Shown here: piece after piece, positions 11,570 to 21,820 of the stretch
How the letters are laid out: each line of letters opens with the position of its first letter
Position numbering within the stretch: the first letter of the stretch is position 1
DNA from: Isoetes taiwanensis
Taxonomy: Eukaryota; Streptophyta; Lycopodiopsida; Isoetales; Isoetaceae
Assembly (NCBI GenBank): GCA_021234155.1
Contig: JAJEKV010000071.1
Coordinates: 4,958,483 to 5,022,482 of the forward strand
Direction of reading: 5' to 3'
DNA: 64,000 bases
The notes under the pieces: model-generated
Seen by the model: only the letters and a program-made list of their open reading frames with translations
The model's database searches: none
Told to the model about the DNA's origin: nothing
Program-made: the position numbers and the translations under genes

Positions 11570-12180
11570 CTTGTTCGGATTTTAATGGGGTTTTAGGCAA
11601 GTTTTATGACTTGAAAGAGAGGATCCCCCATTGACCGAGCGCAGTGACCATCCGAAATTGAACCATCAAAAAGTGATTTCAGGCCCGGATTTCAGGAGTT
11701 CTTAGAATGGTGTTTTTCAAAATTTGAGATTGCATTGTGGTCAAAGCATGGCTAAGAGTAATGTTGACTTGTTGACGACGAAAGTTGCTGCAGGAATATA
11801 AGGGCGATTTTTTTTATTTGGAATCGGGATGACTGCACCAACACAAAATTAAAAGTGGTTAATAAGCCAATTTTCCTTAAGGATCTGTCCAAAGTGTACC
11901 AGAAATTTTGGAGATACCAGGTGACAAACACATTGTTGATAGATGACAAGAGATATAAGGGTTACGCCAACCAAACCGAACACAATGATATGTCCAAATA
12001 GTTTTGCTCCGACAAAGTTGGATTCAATTTCCTTTTGGAGCAACTCAAACCATGGTTTGGAGGGACTTCTGGTCGCTAAAGTGTGCCAGCTTATGTGAAG
12101 GAACATCAAATGTGGAACATGTGGGATTCAAGAGTCAGCAGAAAGCGCATGAAAATGCTCGATAAGTATTTTCATAAATG
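11570..12180 (+). pseudogene. FCP1/NLI-interacting-factor type HAD phosphatase domain
   Basis: Members of this family remove phosphate from phosphoserine, classically on the RNA polymerase II tail. Landmarks of the fold are all present in order. HAD motif I appears as SDFNGVLGKFYDL (aspartate codon at 11,578). Next comes RPGFQEFLEWCFSKFEIALW (from 11,681). Then FIWNRDDCTNTKLK and KPIFLKDLSKVYQKF are followed by the acidic motif NTLLIDDKRYKGYANQ, ending near 12,000. The first two motifs are in different frames and stops intervene, so this copy is broken. Motif I has the DxNGVL form seen in plant NLI-type proteins. It lies directly upstream of the Ulp1 domain on the same strand. Whether both were once one polypeptide is inference. 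Confidence 0.72.
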
Positions 12181-12286
12181 AATCTTGTAAAAACTCTTTG
12201 AAAGTCAATATAAGTAAAAGAATTTCTATGATATGTGTTGTACTTTTCAATTTAAAATATTTGAATGGATTGTGAGCAAATGTTCG

Positions 12287-12803
12287 TGTGTGTTTAGAAC
12301 TAGAGATGATAGAGCTTCGGCAGTCCCACGACTATCTAAAAGCCAAATACACATCGAAAGTGGTGCTGAGTGGAACTGAAACCGTCGTGATTAACTCCAC
12401 CGACATCAAAATTTTGGAAGTCGACACGCAGTGGTTCAATGATCAATTGATCCTCCTCTTCTCAAGGTGATACTTTCATCTGATTTGTGATCATCAGGAT
12501 TGTGCCAGATGATATGCATATGTTTGCAGATACATGGAATACTACTTGATTCTCCAAGGAATGAGCCATCCCTTTCATTTCTTTGACCCTCTCTTTCACT
12601 CGACATTGTCCAAGGACACAAATAGTTACAAAACAATAAGGAAACATGTGAATCTGGATAAGTGCCAGTACATGTTTTTGCCTGCTTGTGATGGACATCA
12701 CTGGACCTGTTTTCTGATTGTAAGCCACACGTGTCTCGCACAGAGATATAAACCAGGGATATATCACTTTGATAGCTCGGGCTTGCATGGCAGAAGCAGA
12801 CAT
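12287..12803 (+). pseudogene. Ulp1/SENP-type cysteine protease (C48), 5' part
   Basis: C48 proteases process SUMO-like modifiers and recur in plant transposons. The first exon encodes VDTQWFNDQLILLFSR, the usual W-x-N-D entry motif of the fold. A canonical 61-base intron (about 12,469-12,530, GT...TTTGCAG) restores the frame into a second exon encoding HHWTCFLIVS with the catalytic histidine (codon 12,699-12,701) and IYHFDSSGLHG with the catalytic aspartate (codon 12,771-12,773). Reading then stops being homologous exactly at CAT 12,801-12,803, where a CACTA-like element has inserted. The rest of the gene continues at 16,693. No stop or frameshift is seen within this half. Confidence 0.82.
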
Positions 12804-14499
12804 CACAAGGAGCCTAAAAATAAACTATTATATTTAACCAATGTCGAATCATCCACAAACCATGATATATGTGGTTTTTTATGCATGATTTTATTGTGTA
12901 GAAGAAAACCATGTATCATAGTGGTTTGTTGGAATCAATAGTGGTTATGAATGTTGGTTTTAAGTGTGATAGTGGTTTGTTAAAACTAGTTATGGTTTAT
13001 GAGATTGTTTCATGCATATTATAGTAGTTTATTAAAACTATTAATAGTTTGATAAAACCACTCTATGACTTATAATATATGGTCTAAAAACTAGCTTTAT
13101 TATACCCAATATTACTCAATGTATTGAATATTGAATCGAATAGAAAGGGTTTTATTGTCATATTATCCCTGCAGGTTCTATGACTATATATGCATAGTGT
13201 GAGCAAAGGTTCAAAGACCAATAATGATAGTAGAACCTCAATATCCTGGTATCTATCTTGGGGTCCAGTTCATTACTTTAGAATACAACTTGGCGCCCAC
13301 CTTGGTGCCCCTAGCAGTGACCGAGCCACACTATCCTGATGCCCAAATTAGTTGCCCAAAATAAGTGAACATTGCTGGTAGATCTACACAGTCCTGGTAC
13401 CTAATAGTACTGTCCAATGCCAGAGAGCTGCATTGCCCTGGAATTTTTGGACTTTAGGTAATATATGGATGACATAGAAACTTTGATGACTAAGATAATG
13501 ATGACATCAACTTGGTGTTGTGTCATGATGATGTAGGTGTCTCCTTGTAATGGCAAAGCCGCACGATCCTGAGACCCATATAAAATGCCGAATGGTTTGT
13601 TTTCTGGTGTTCGAGCCGGGATAGAACCACACTAATCTAGACCAGGATTAAAAAAAACTCACCCCAAAGGATTTTTGAGGACATCTTGCTTTGAGGATGC
13701 CAAAGTTGTCTTTGCATGTTGTAAACTAGAAGAACGGAATTGCTAATGAAGAAGGATGTCCGATCAATGCCAAAATTGTCGCGAATTGTAAATTAGAATA
13801 TGATATTTCCAACAAAACCAAACACTTTGTTGTAGTTGACAGGTTATGCTCATTTAATTTGTTTTCTAAAACACTTATAGAGGAGAATAAGATTTGTCCA
13901 ATGAACTGGCATAAGATTTGTCCAATGAACTGGCCAGATTTGCACTTGGGCAAGTTTCGATTGGCGATTCGCAGGAACGTTTTCTTAGAATAGAATAGAA
14001 TGCTAAAGAATGAGCAATAGGTTTGTTTTGTGTTTAGAATGGTAGACGTCCAAATATACTCGAAATAGTTCATTGGACCGCCAGTTGTAGTGGCTGCATA
14101 ACTGGCATTATTTTTGTTGTTGTCGAATTTTCATTCTGTCGGGCAATAGTGCCCAGTAGAATAGAATTTCAATGGCAGTAAGAAGAATGCACAACTAAAA
14201 ATAGCTAAAAATCAAAGGTTAGTTTTTCCACGATTTCCATATTAGAAGTCTTTGGAGTAGAAAATGCGGGGAATTCCAAAAAAAATTATGCTACCGTACG
14301 TCATTTTGAAACCTACCGTTACTGAAAATCCGGCCTTAGTGAAAATCTGGCCTTAGGTAAATACATCTAGATTACCATTCAAACAATTACATGCTTAAAG
14401 TGTGAAACAACATTAACTAGTCGAAGATCTAATATCAAGGTCATGAACGGCTATGATTGTGATCTGCCCCTTGAAATTTTATTGGTCCAATGTGGCAAA

Positions 14500-14760
14500 A
14501 AAAAAGGGGGAAGCCATACACTTATTTTTGCTAGGGTTTTCGCTGCCGCGTCCTCCTTCAGAGCGAGCAAAACTGGATCGATCCATTCCAGTGGCGCCTC
14601 CTTCAAGACAGGTTTTCGCTGCCGCCTTCAGCCAAATATGGATTTTATTGCGCCTCAACCCAGAGATGGGTTATTCTATTTCACTGTTCTCCATTGTTTT
14701 TCTATTCCTTTCAGGTATCGCAGCTACAGAGACCGCGGCGAGAACTTGAAAAATTTTGGG
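14500..14760 (+). other. GC-richer captured-looking segment upstream of the ARF exon
   Basis: This stretch has higher GC than its surroundings and contains overlapping open frames of about 100 codons, including QPNMDFIAPQPRDG. It resembles leader sequence of a host gene, possibly from the same capture as the ARF exon. No family motif was identified. Confidence 0.3.
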
Positions 14761-14812
14761 CACGATATTTTCTTAAGCATTGCTCTAACCATTTGAAAGT
14801 TTTGGCTTCCAG

Positions 14813-14903
14813 GCCAGCCACGCCGTCATCTTCTCACGACAGGGTGGAGCGTGTTTGTTAGTGCCAAGAGGCTACAAGCTGGTGATTCTGTCTTATTTAT
14901 CAG
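14813..14903 (+). pseudogene. auxin response factor B3-domain exon, captured
   Basis: The exon encodes [20 protein letters not shown] and then [10 protein letters not shown], which is the conserved second half of the ARF B3 DNA-binding domain. It starts just after an AG acceptor (14,811-14,812) and ends at a GT donor (14,904), matching the usual ARF exon boundary after VLFIR. The reading frame is intact across the exon. No neighbouring ARF exon was recognised on either side, so this is an isolated captured exon inside the nested CACTA-like element. Confidence 0.85.
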
Positions 14904-16692
14904 GTTTTCATCTGCTTCATTCTTCTCTGTTTCGTAGTTTTAAGGTGTTGTCTTCTTTTTCTAAAATCCCCTTGCTACAGAAAGCATGTTTCGCTTCCTC
15001 CTTATTTTATTTTCTTCTTTTGCTTCGTTTCACAGCTCGTTCTTTTTCTTTTATTGAACTGAAATGAAATGATAGAATATAAGTGGATTAAAATATCCCT
15101 TTCCTGAAGTTGTGTTCTTCATTCATTTGGTTTGGGCACAACACAGGTCTTGAGGAAAGGAAAACTGCTTGCTTGGTTGTCGCAGTATGAAGATAATATC
15201 ATGCCTGAGATATCATCCTGATCTTTTTCATCTGTATTATTCCTTTCCATACTCGCATGACTCGTCTCATTGAGGGCTTCAACACTTTTACTTTTAAATT
15301 AAACTTTGATGCATGGATATCTCCATTAGGAGCTGACTATATCAAAAGAAGGCCAAAGGAAAATTGCATGTTGGCCCATCCTATCTAGGACATATTCTAT
15401 CCTGAATTGAACTAAATGCTTTATAGCCTTGGTTTTCAGCGTTTCTTAATTGCTTGCATTCAATCTAGAGTTGTTGCTGAGCATCAATAAGTTATCAAGA
15501 ACAATGCACTGCAATGACAAATTATCCATTATGCTATTAAATGGGTAAACGTGTTCATTCTCACTTGGCTTGCATCTTATTCATGTTTAACAGCAAGAGA
15601 TAATTTTGTCTCACTACTTGTTTGATTGGTTGTGCCTAATCAATATTTCAAAGCCTTCTGGACGTGTATTTGGGTTCGATTCCCAAAAGGCAAAGCTAAG
15701 AAAAACAACAATGAAAACAAATGTTTGGGAGAGGGCAGTATCATATGAATAAATAAATAAATAAAAGAAGAAAAAAAAAACGAAAAAAAATAATTATTCA
15801 TCACATGTCCATAATTTATTACGAATGTAATAATTTACTACGAATGTAATAATTATTCTTCGCATGCCATAATTCATTGTGAACGTTATTTATCCTGGAT
15901 AAAGATAAAAAGGTTGATGACATTACTTATGACAACTAGCAATCATCTATAATACTTATAACGTTTGCGATGACATTACTTGTTATAGATGGCAATCATC
16001 TCTAATAATGCCGGAGGTTACTTATCACGATGGTAATCATCTCTAATACTGGAGCTTACTTATCACGTTTGCATGAATCACGTAAAAAAATAAGAATTTA
16101 ATTTGTGGCATATACACTAAATATCAAATACATTGGGGAACAAAAAAACACTAATAATGTGACCCAGAAACTCATCAAAGTTTGTGAGTTGAAATGGCAA
16201 TGGTTTCCAACTTAAGTATGCCTCATTTTGTTCATTAAACCAACATCAATAAAGACAACAAATATTCACTTTCTTAATGCAAAAACTATTGGTAGTTAGT
16301 CGACGTTCTATGATAAAAAACTAGAGCATTTTATTGTAGGAAGCAAGGTTAGTTCATATCAGATAAGGTAGGTAATTTCATTACAAAAGCACTTTAAGTT
16401 ACACAATCATTTAAAGCGAAAATCATTAGTGGTTTCAGGCATACCTTACTTGTTTAAAACTGAGCAATAAAGTGCTATTACAAACCAAATAGATAAATTA
16501 TCATAAAGAACCATGCTGCTTAACTGCAGTAACAAACTAGAATGATAAGTCATATATAAGAATCACACCATGTAGCTAGTAGTGGTTATTCAACACATTA
16601 ACCCACTTAGTGACATCTCCTTTTTATAGTGGTTTCATGTAGAAACTAATGTGAAAAACTAATAGTGATTGTTTTTTGGGCGCCTTGTGCAT

Positions 16693-17129
16693 ATTGAGAG
16701 GTTAGTGCTTGCTCATTGCATTTTGCTGTTGTGGCACAATGACAACAAACTTTGAGTGCAGGTTCCTGGAATTGCTTGGACACAGTAATTTCAGCTTTAC
16801 AACCTCAGATGTTGTGAAAATTTCCAGAACGCCTCTTCAAACCGATGGTCATTCATGTGGCCCTGCCGTATGTTCGTTTATGCACAAATTTGTGAGGGGG
16901 TACTTAAAAGGAGTGAATATATTGTTGCCTGATCTAGTAAGTCAACTTAAATGTAAAGAGACAAACCAAACTTTGTTATTGACAAAGTGTGGTTAATCAA
17001 GCAGTCGTGGACATTCGGCACCGGGATCTAGTTGATGTTAGAGTGTTCATGCTTGAAGTTTTAAGATTAGAAGCAACAAAAGTCGGAACCGAGAGGAACA
17101 TATGTATTGGGAAGTATGTAGGTGCATGA
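16693..17129 (+). pseudogene. Ulp1/SENP-type cysteine protease (C48), 3' part
   Basis: After one copy of the CAT duplication is discounted, the reading frame of the 5' half continues as IERLVLAHCILLLWHNDNK. A frame change or small intron follows. The catalytic glutamine and cysteine then appear in TPLQTDGHSCGPAVCSFMHK (Gln codon 16,838-16,840, Cys codon 16,856-16,858). A last segment reads VVDIRHRDLVDVRVFMLEVL and ends at a stop at 17,127-17,129. All four C48 active-site positions (His, Asp, Gln, Cys) therefore survive across the two halves. The element-borne insertion, plus the frame change, makes the present copy non-functional. Confidence 0.82.
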
Positions 17130-17329
17130 GTCATCGTGTACTTAAATCATCAGATATCTTTCTTATGTACATAATTGTTATTGTAACCTCGATTCATTTC
17201 AATGAAAATTCATATTCAATTCATCTCACAAACAAAGGAATCAAGTGTTTTAAGAATTCAAATCTTCAAAAGAAATCAAAACAAACTCATTTTCACAAAA
17301 TTGAAGCACAAAACTTCACATGAGTTCAG

Positions 17330-19250
17330 AAAACTCTGAGAATGGTTTTACATTTCATCATCATCGGAAAAGAACTTGGTAAATTCTCGTAAAATTTTCT
17401 CCTCATCTAAAGGATCTGACCTATATCTGATCTGCTTTTGACATTTAGTTGGTGGCATGTGAAGTCCGATTGCACAATGACCAGGTTGTGAATACTATGC
17501 CTAAAGCCTTTTCTTTGCAAAGATCATAGTCGACGGTTGATCTTGCGCCCTTCTTGTAATACATACCTTCTATGACACTATCACCGGTGAGATACCATGT
17601 TCCATTGAGTTGGAAGTCTTTCTCCACTATCCATTTTGGTTTTGTGCACATCGGAATCCAAAATTCGGAACCCTCATCATTCCCTTTTCGAGCAACAATG
17701 CAAAATTATCACCAACTCTAAGTGCCTCGCTAACATCGTGGGATTGAGGAGAACAAGGACTCTTTGGATTTACGGCCCTCAATGTCGAGATGCACATTGG
17801 AGGATGGTACAATAACTTGAAGTTTCTAATCATCAACGAGTGCTTGTTCACACAACCGTCCCACATGCCATCCAAGCGTAGTGCAGAAGCATGAAAGTTC
17901 CCTCGGTGTGCAACTACAATGGAGATTCAGATTGAATGCATGTACACAATGGATCCGCCTAGTGTCCAAAATCCTTTCTACGCACCCCATGCTTTCTTTC
18001 TATCTATATCCTCCACCTTGACTTCCCAAAAGAACCTTTTTATATTCTTCCTCGACTCGGTTTTGGATGTGTTCATCCCTTTCGGATGTTCCACAAGTAA
18101 ACATCTCTTCGGCAACTTCTACCACTTCATGAGCATTACCCAATTTTATCTGCTGTATTTTAATTGCGGTTGTCTTAACCATCTCTTCAACTCAAGAGCT
18201 TTGCCATCGTGTTCACCTTTCCCGTGGTTAGAACCAAAAAATTCCACATCATATAGACATCGATTTGTCGTTTGTGTACCTAGCCACAAAGTAAAATGGT
18301 CTAGAAGCCTTGAATTGAGATGTCGCACCATCCGAAAACACATAATGTCTCTTTGGAACCCTTCCTTTACGCTCCGGATATTTGTGGTGCTTCATGAATG
18401 TTGTTACCACGAACAAAGCATCGTGTTCCCTATCATCGATACATAGTAATGTGTTTCCTTGATAATCTCATCCGCCAATCGAGTCATACCGATATGTTAT
18501 TTGAACCAAAATGGTAACGGTTATTGACCCAAACAAGATCGATCGCTCCTCCTCTTGTTCCTTGAATGTATAGTTCTCTGCAAAATCCATTTGAGAGACA
18601 TGCATCGGGAGATTCTCCGAAGCTCCTTAAACTGCTTTTGCTCGCCATTGGTACCGAAATTATGCGATTGGAAAGATTTTTAGACGCTCTTTCGGTTTAT
18701 CGAAGCTCCTTGGGTTACGGTCTCATTGTCTTGATGAGTCGGTCTCCTACGAGAACTTCGAGACATTGTCTTTTTTCATAGTCAATGTACTCCCATTTCA
18801 CTTTCCTCCGCCACTTCCTTCCATGGGACAGTGTCAAAACTTCTTGATTCCACACTACCACAATTTCCAAGGATGCACGCCTTCTTGTGAAACTCATCTA
18901 ATTCACTCTTTGGACACAATATAGATCTCCACAAGCTTCCTCAGACTTGCAATTTTATCTTTGGTGCCCCTGCATTGACCAAGTTCATGTGATCTACAAA
19001 CATCGAGGTGCAAGTGCAATTCTTTGGATGTTTGGTTCTCATCCCATTGAGTCCATCCACTAGCATTTGCATCCTCACGTCTTTGAATGCAATAGCAACT
19101 ATTGAAGTCCTTCAATTTCACAACAAACCAGGGTTTTAGCTTCTCAAAAGCTCGAAGATCGAATCTTAATTTACGGATGTTGGTCCGAAACCTCTTGAAC
19201 AATAGCATCTGCATGAAATGAACACTAAACCTGTTAGGATGTATACCACA
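17330..19250 (-). pseudogene. DDE-like transposase (DFAENY...SDG...HGKGEHDG family), decayed
   Basis: Conserved blocks read in order on the minus strand. KPWFVVKLKDFNSCYCIQRR lies near 19,080-19,140. QMDFAENYTFKEQEE lies near 18,555-18,590 and holds the first candidate acidic residue. HDALFVVTTFMKHHKYP lies near 18,370-18,425. RHYVFSDGATSQFKASRPFY (18,287-18,346) holds a second acidic residue, and EFFGSNHGKGEHDGKALELK (18,187-18,246) a third. The spacing of the acids (about 82 and 38 residues) fits an RNase-H-fold DDE nuclease. I remember this motif set from unnamed hypothetical proteins in plants and animals but cannot attach a superfamily name. Frameshifts and stops separate the blocks. It converges with the Ulp1 gene and is the best candidate for the enzyme that moved the 13.4-kb element. 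Confidence 0.65.
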
Positions 19251-19375
19251 CCAAACCATGCACCATACCATGCCCCACACTCATCATATTCACCGAATCC
19301 AGCACCTTAATAGTCTTTGTGTACATTTACACACACACCACCTCACCCCACCACACACCATACCATTCACCACAC

Positions 19376-19970
19376 ACCATGTGGTGGTGGAGTGTGGTGG
19401 TGGTGGAGGTGGTGGGGTGGTGGTGGATTGTGGTGGTGGTGGGGTGTGGTGGTGGGGGGGGTGGTGGTGGTGGATTGTGGTGGTGGGGGGTGGTGGAGGG
19501 TGTGTGGTGGTGGTGGGGGTGGTGGTGGAGTGGTGGAGGGTGGTGGGGGGGGGTGGTGGGGGTGGTGGTGGTGGAGTGGGTGTGTGGTGTGGTGGTGGGG
19601 CGTGGTGGTGGGGGGTGGTCGTGGTGGAGTGGGTGTGTGGGTGTGGTGGTGGGGGTGGTGGTGTGTGTAGTGGGTGTGTGGTGCTATGATGTGGTGTGGT
19701 GGAGTGGTGGTGGTGGGGTGTGGTGGTAGGTGGTGGTGTGTGGTGGAGTGTGGTGGTGGTGGAGTGTGGTGGGGGTGTAGTGGTGGTGGTGTGGTGTGGT
19801 GTTGTGGATTGTGGTGTGATGTGGTGGTGGTGGAGTGTGGTGGTGGTGGTGGTGGAGGGGTGTGGCGTGGGATGTGGTGGGATGTGTGTGCATGTGGTGG
19901 TAATGTGGTGGTCGCAAAGATGTGGTGGTAGTCTATGGTGGTGGGATAGATGGGGTGTGGTGGGGTGAGG
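19376..19970. repeat. GTG/GGTGGT-rich low-complexity array
   Basis: Nearly 600 bases of GTG and GGTGGT units on the plus strand, including several runs of five to eight G. It is bordered by CAC-rich stretches at 19,320-19,380 and 19,985-20,100. In the sense direction of the minus-strand gene it reads CAC, just as the array at 9,640-9,980 reads CAC in the sense direction of the plus-strand gene. The overlapping long open frames are compositional. Confidence 0.9.
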
Positions 19971-20129
19971 GGGAAGATTCGCCAGATCATACATTAACAT
20001 GCACACACCCACATGACACCATGGACATAACGCAACCCACACCACACCACACCACAAACCACACCACACCACACCACACCACACCACACCATCACGACAC
20101 CACACATCACATCACATCACTTTTATCCT

Positions 20130-21600
20130 ATTTCGTCTGACATAAAAAATATGCCTAGCCTCCGCTCTCATAAACACTTTGAAATTGTTACACCCCGATA
20201 ATAATTACATTCCTCTTCTAATCATTAGAAAAGGATCGGGTCCTAAATCATGTTCCTACGCCCCGATTTTTGGCGCTTTCATTCCAATTCGCGCCAAATC
20301 AAGAAGTTCATTCCGCAACATGGTAGGAGGGATGTTCGGGAGATCACTATGGCTATTGTAGGGTGAGCGAGGAGGGCATTCAAGCACATGTTAAATAGGG
20401 CTCGTGGATAAATCTCAAGGTGGATATGCCTAAATCCACCTTCTTTGCTGATTTTGAATCCAACCTAAAGGCATACAATAGACCGGATGTCGGGCCTTCA
20501 ATGGCTATGCTTGGAGTCGATTGATGTGAAGAGAGCTCTTAGACAGAGTTCATGAGCTTATGTTACATGTTTGCCGCAAGGGCTTTGGTATATTTGTTCT
20601 CACTTGTCCGCTCGACTCGCAGAATGAATGATTTTTCTTGGCACTATTGCATTTACCACGGGGGATGCGGGAAGCACCGGCAAACCTCATCCTGTTAAAT
20701 TACGGGATGATTGCAGAAAGCTTAGATGCTTTAGTGCGTAAAACAATAATTTTGATGCACCAGTTCTCGAGCGATCATACCAAAGATTTCTCGTTGTTTA
20801 GAAATCATGCATGTAAATTTAGTTCGGGGTACGTAGCTTTCAATGGAAAGCCAAGTTTTGTAAAGCCAAATTTTGGAAGATCCTTTTTTTAATATATCAT
20901 ACTTTCCAACAGTTGTCTTTATTCAACAAAAATTTGTATCTCAGGATCAGTTAGTTATAGCTACACACAATTCACATGCCGTGATACAAGATAACAACAA
21001 TCGCATACAACACAATAACCACCACATGCACCACCATACTAAGCACCATAACTAAGAAAACATGATTAATGTAAATAAACTAACCCGTGATTCCTCCGGA
21101 TAGTGGGCGACATGTTCTTCTCTTACATTAACATCCTTTGTGTTAGGAGACACTCCGGTGTTCTCAATCCAAAATTTTGAATCTTTTCTATATGTTCATC
21201 TGAAATTGCATCGAATCTTTTTAGCCCTCTTGTAAGAAACCCATTTCCCACCATTGTAATCGATCTCTTCCCTATTTTTCTTTTGCCTTTTTTGAGGTTT
21301 CTTGGGTGAACACCTAATACCTTTCCAAGATCTCATTGGCTGATTTTGTCACTTGTTTCAGAATGCACGCGGCGTGGTACTGACATTGCAAAGGCAGCCT
21401 ATTCTTGGTCGCTAGGGATCATTGCTGGTAGAGAGTTTGATCCGCATGGAGTCCCGTGAGGCTCCTTATAACAATGCTCTTGGCTTCCAAATCCTTTAAT
21501 TCTTCACCTATGAATTTTTCCAATGTTTTATCCCTCAAAAATCAAGTAAATTTTCTTTCTTTCGTGCCATCCTCCATTCTTTTGGTCTGTTTATGGAAAA
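20130..21600. other. right arm of the 13.4-kb transposon, no gene recognised
   Basis: An 84-codon plus-strand open frame at 20,638-20,892 encodes HLPRGMREAPANLILLNYGM and a methionine-rich tail. Minus-strand frames are broken. I see no recognisable domain. An A-rich CAACA-type tract lies at 20,985-21,055. Confidence 0.3.
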
Positions 21601-21604
21601 GACG

Positions 21605-21820
21605 TTAGCAAACTAAGGACAATACGGCGTTCATCGCTTGCACTTCTTGATGAACCGGATCCTTACGCCACCCTACGCAAGCTCCAATTTTTCTTCTCTT
21701 CTTTTTTCCTCCGGGCGCCTTTTCTTCAACATTTCTTGTTCCTTGGTTCTTCTTCGTTTTCTCCGTGCGAAATGCCGGTTTTTGTGTACAGATTACCTCA
21801 TTAACATCCATATCCATAAT
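21605..21820 (-). pseudogene. basic amino-terminal exon, right-arm minus-strand transposon gene
   Basis: A minus-strand start near 21,818 opens MDMDVNEVICTQKPAF and leads into a lysine-rich, nuclear-localisation-like segment (EEKAPGGKKKRRKIG) and WRKDPVHQEVQAMN before a stop. It sits about 250 bases inside the right terminal repeat and points inward, so it may be the first exon of the transposase gene or a separate accessory gene. The family is not recognised. Confidence 0.35.

Larger units (their letters stand above)
12804..16689. mobile_element. nested CACTA-like element inserted into the Ulp1 gene
   Basis: The left end CACAAGGAGCCTAAAAATAA and right end TTGTTTTTTGGGCGCCTTGTG-type terminus (ending 16,689) belong to the same family as the element at 2,552-8,596. 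Both sides are flanked by CAT (12,801-12,803 and 16,690-16,692), a 3-bp duplication. Subterminal ATAGTGGTTT motifs recur at 12,918-13,080 and at 16,430-16,640. No transposase was found. The interior carries an auxin-response-factor exon at 14,813-14,903. The insertion post-dates the arrival of the Ulp1 gene in the larger transposon. Confidence 0.8.

Noticed and set aside
15650-15700. tRNA-like SINE suggested by GGGTTCGATTCCC
   Set aside because: A B-box-like sequence is present, but no A box at a fitting distance was seen.
19290-20105. Long open frames up to 271 codons over the GTG-rich array
   Set aside because: All are products of the GTG/CAC composition, with poly His-Thr-Pro or Gly-Val-Trp text in every frame and no homology.
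9600-20120. CRISPR-like arrays
   Set aside because: The short CAC and GTG units have no regular repeat-spacer spacing, and the window is clearly eukaryotic.
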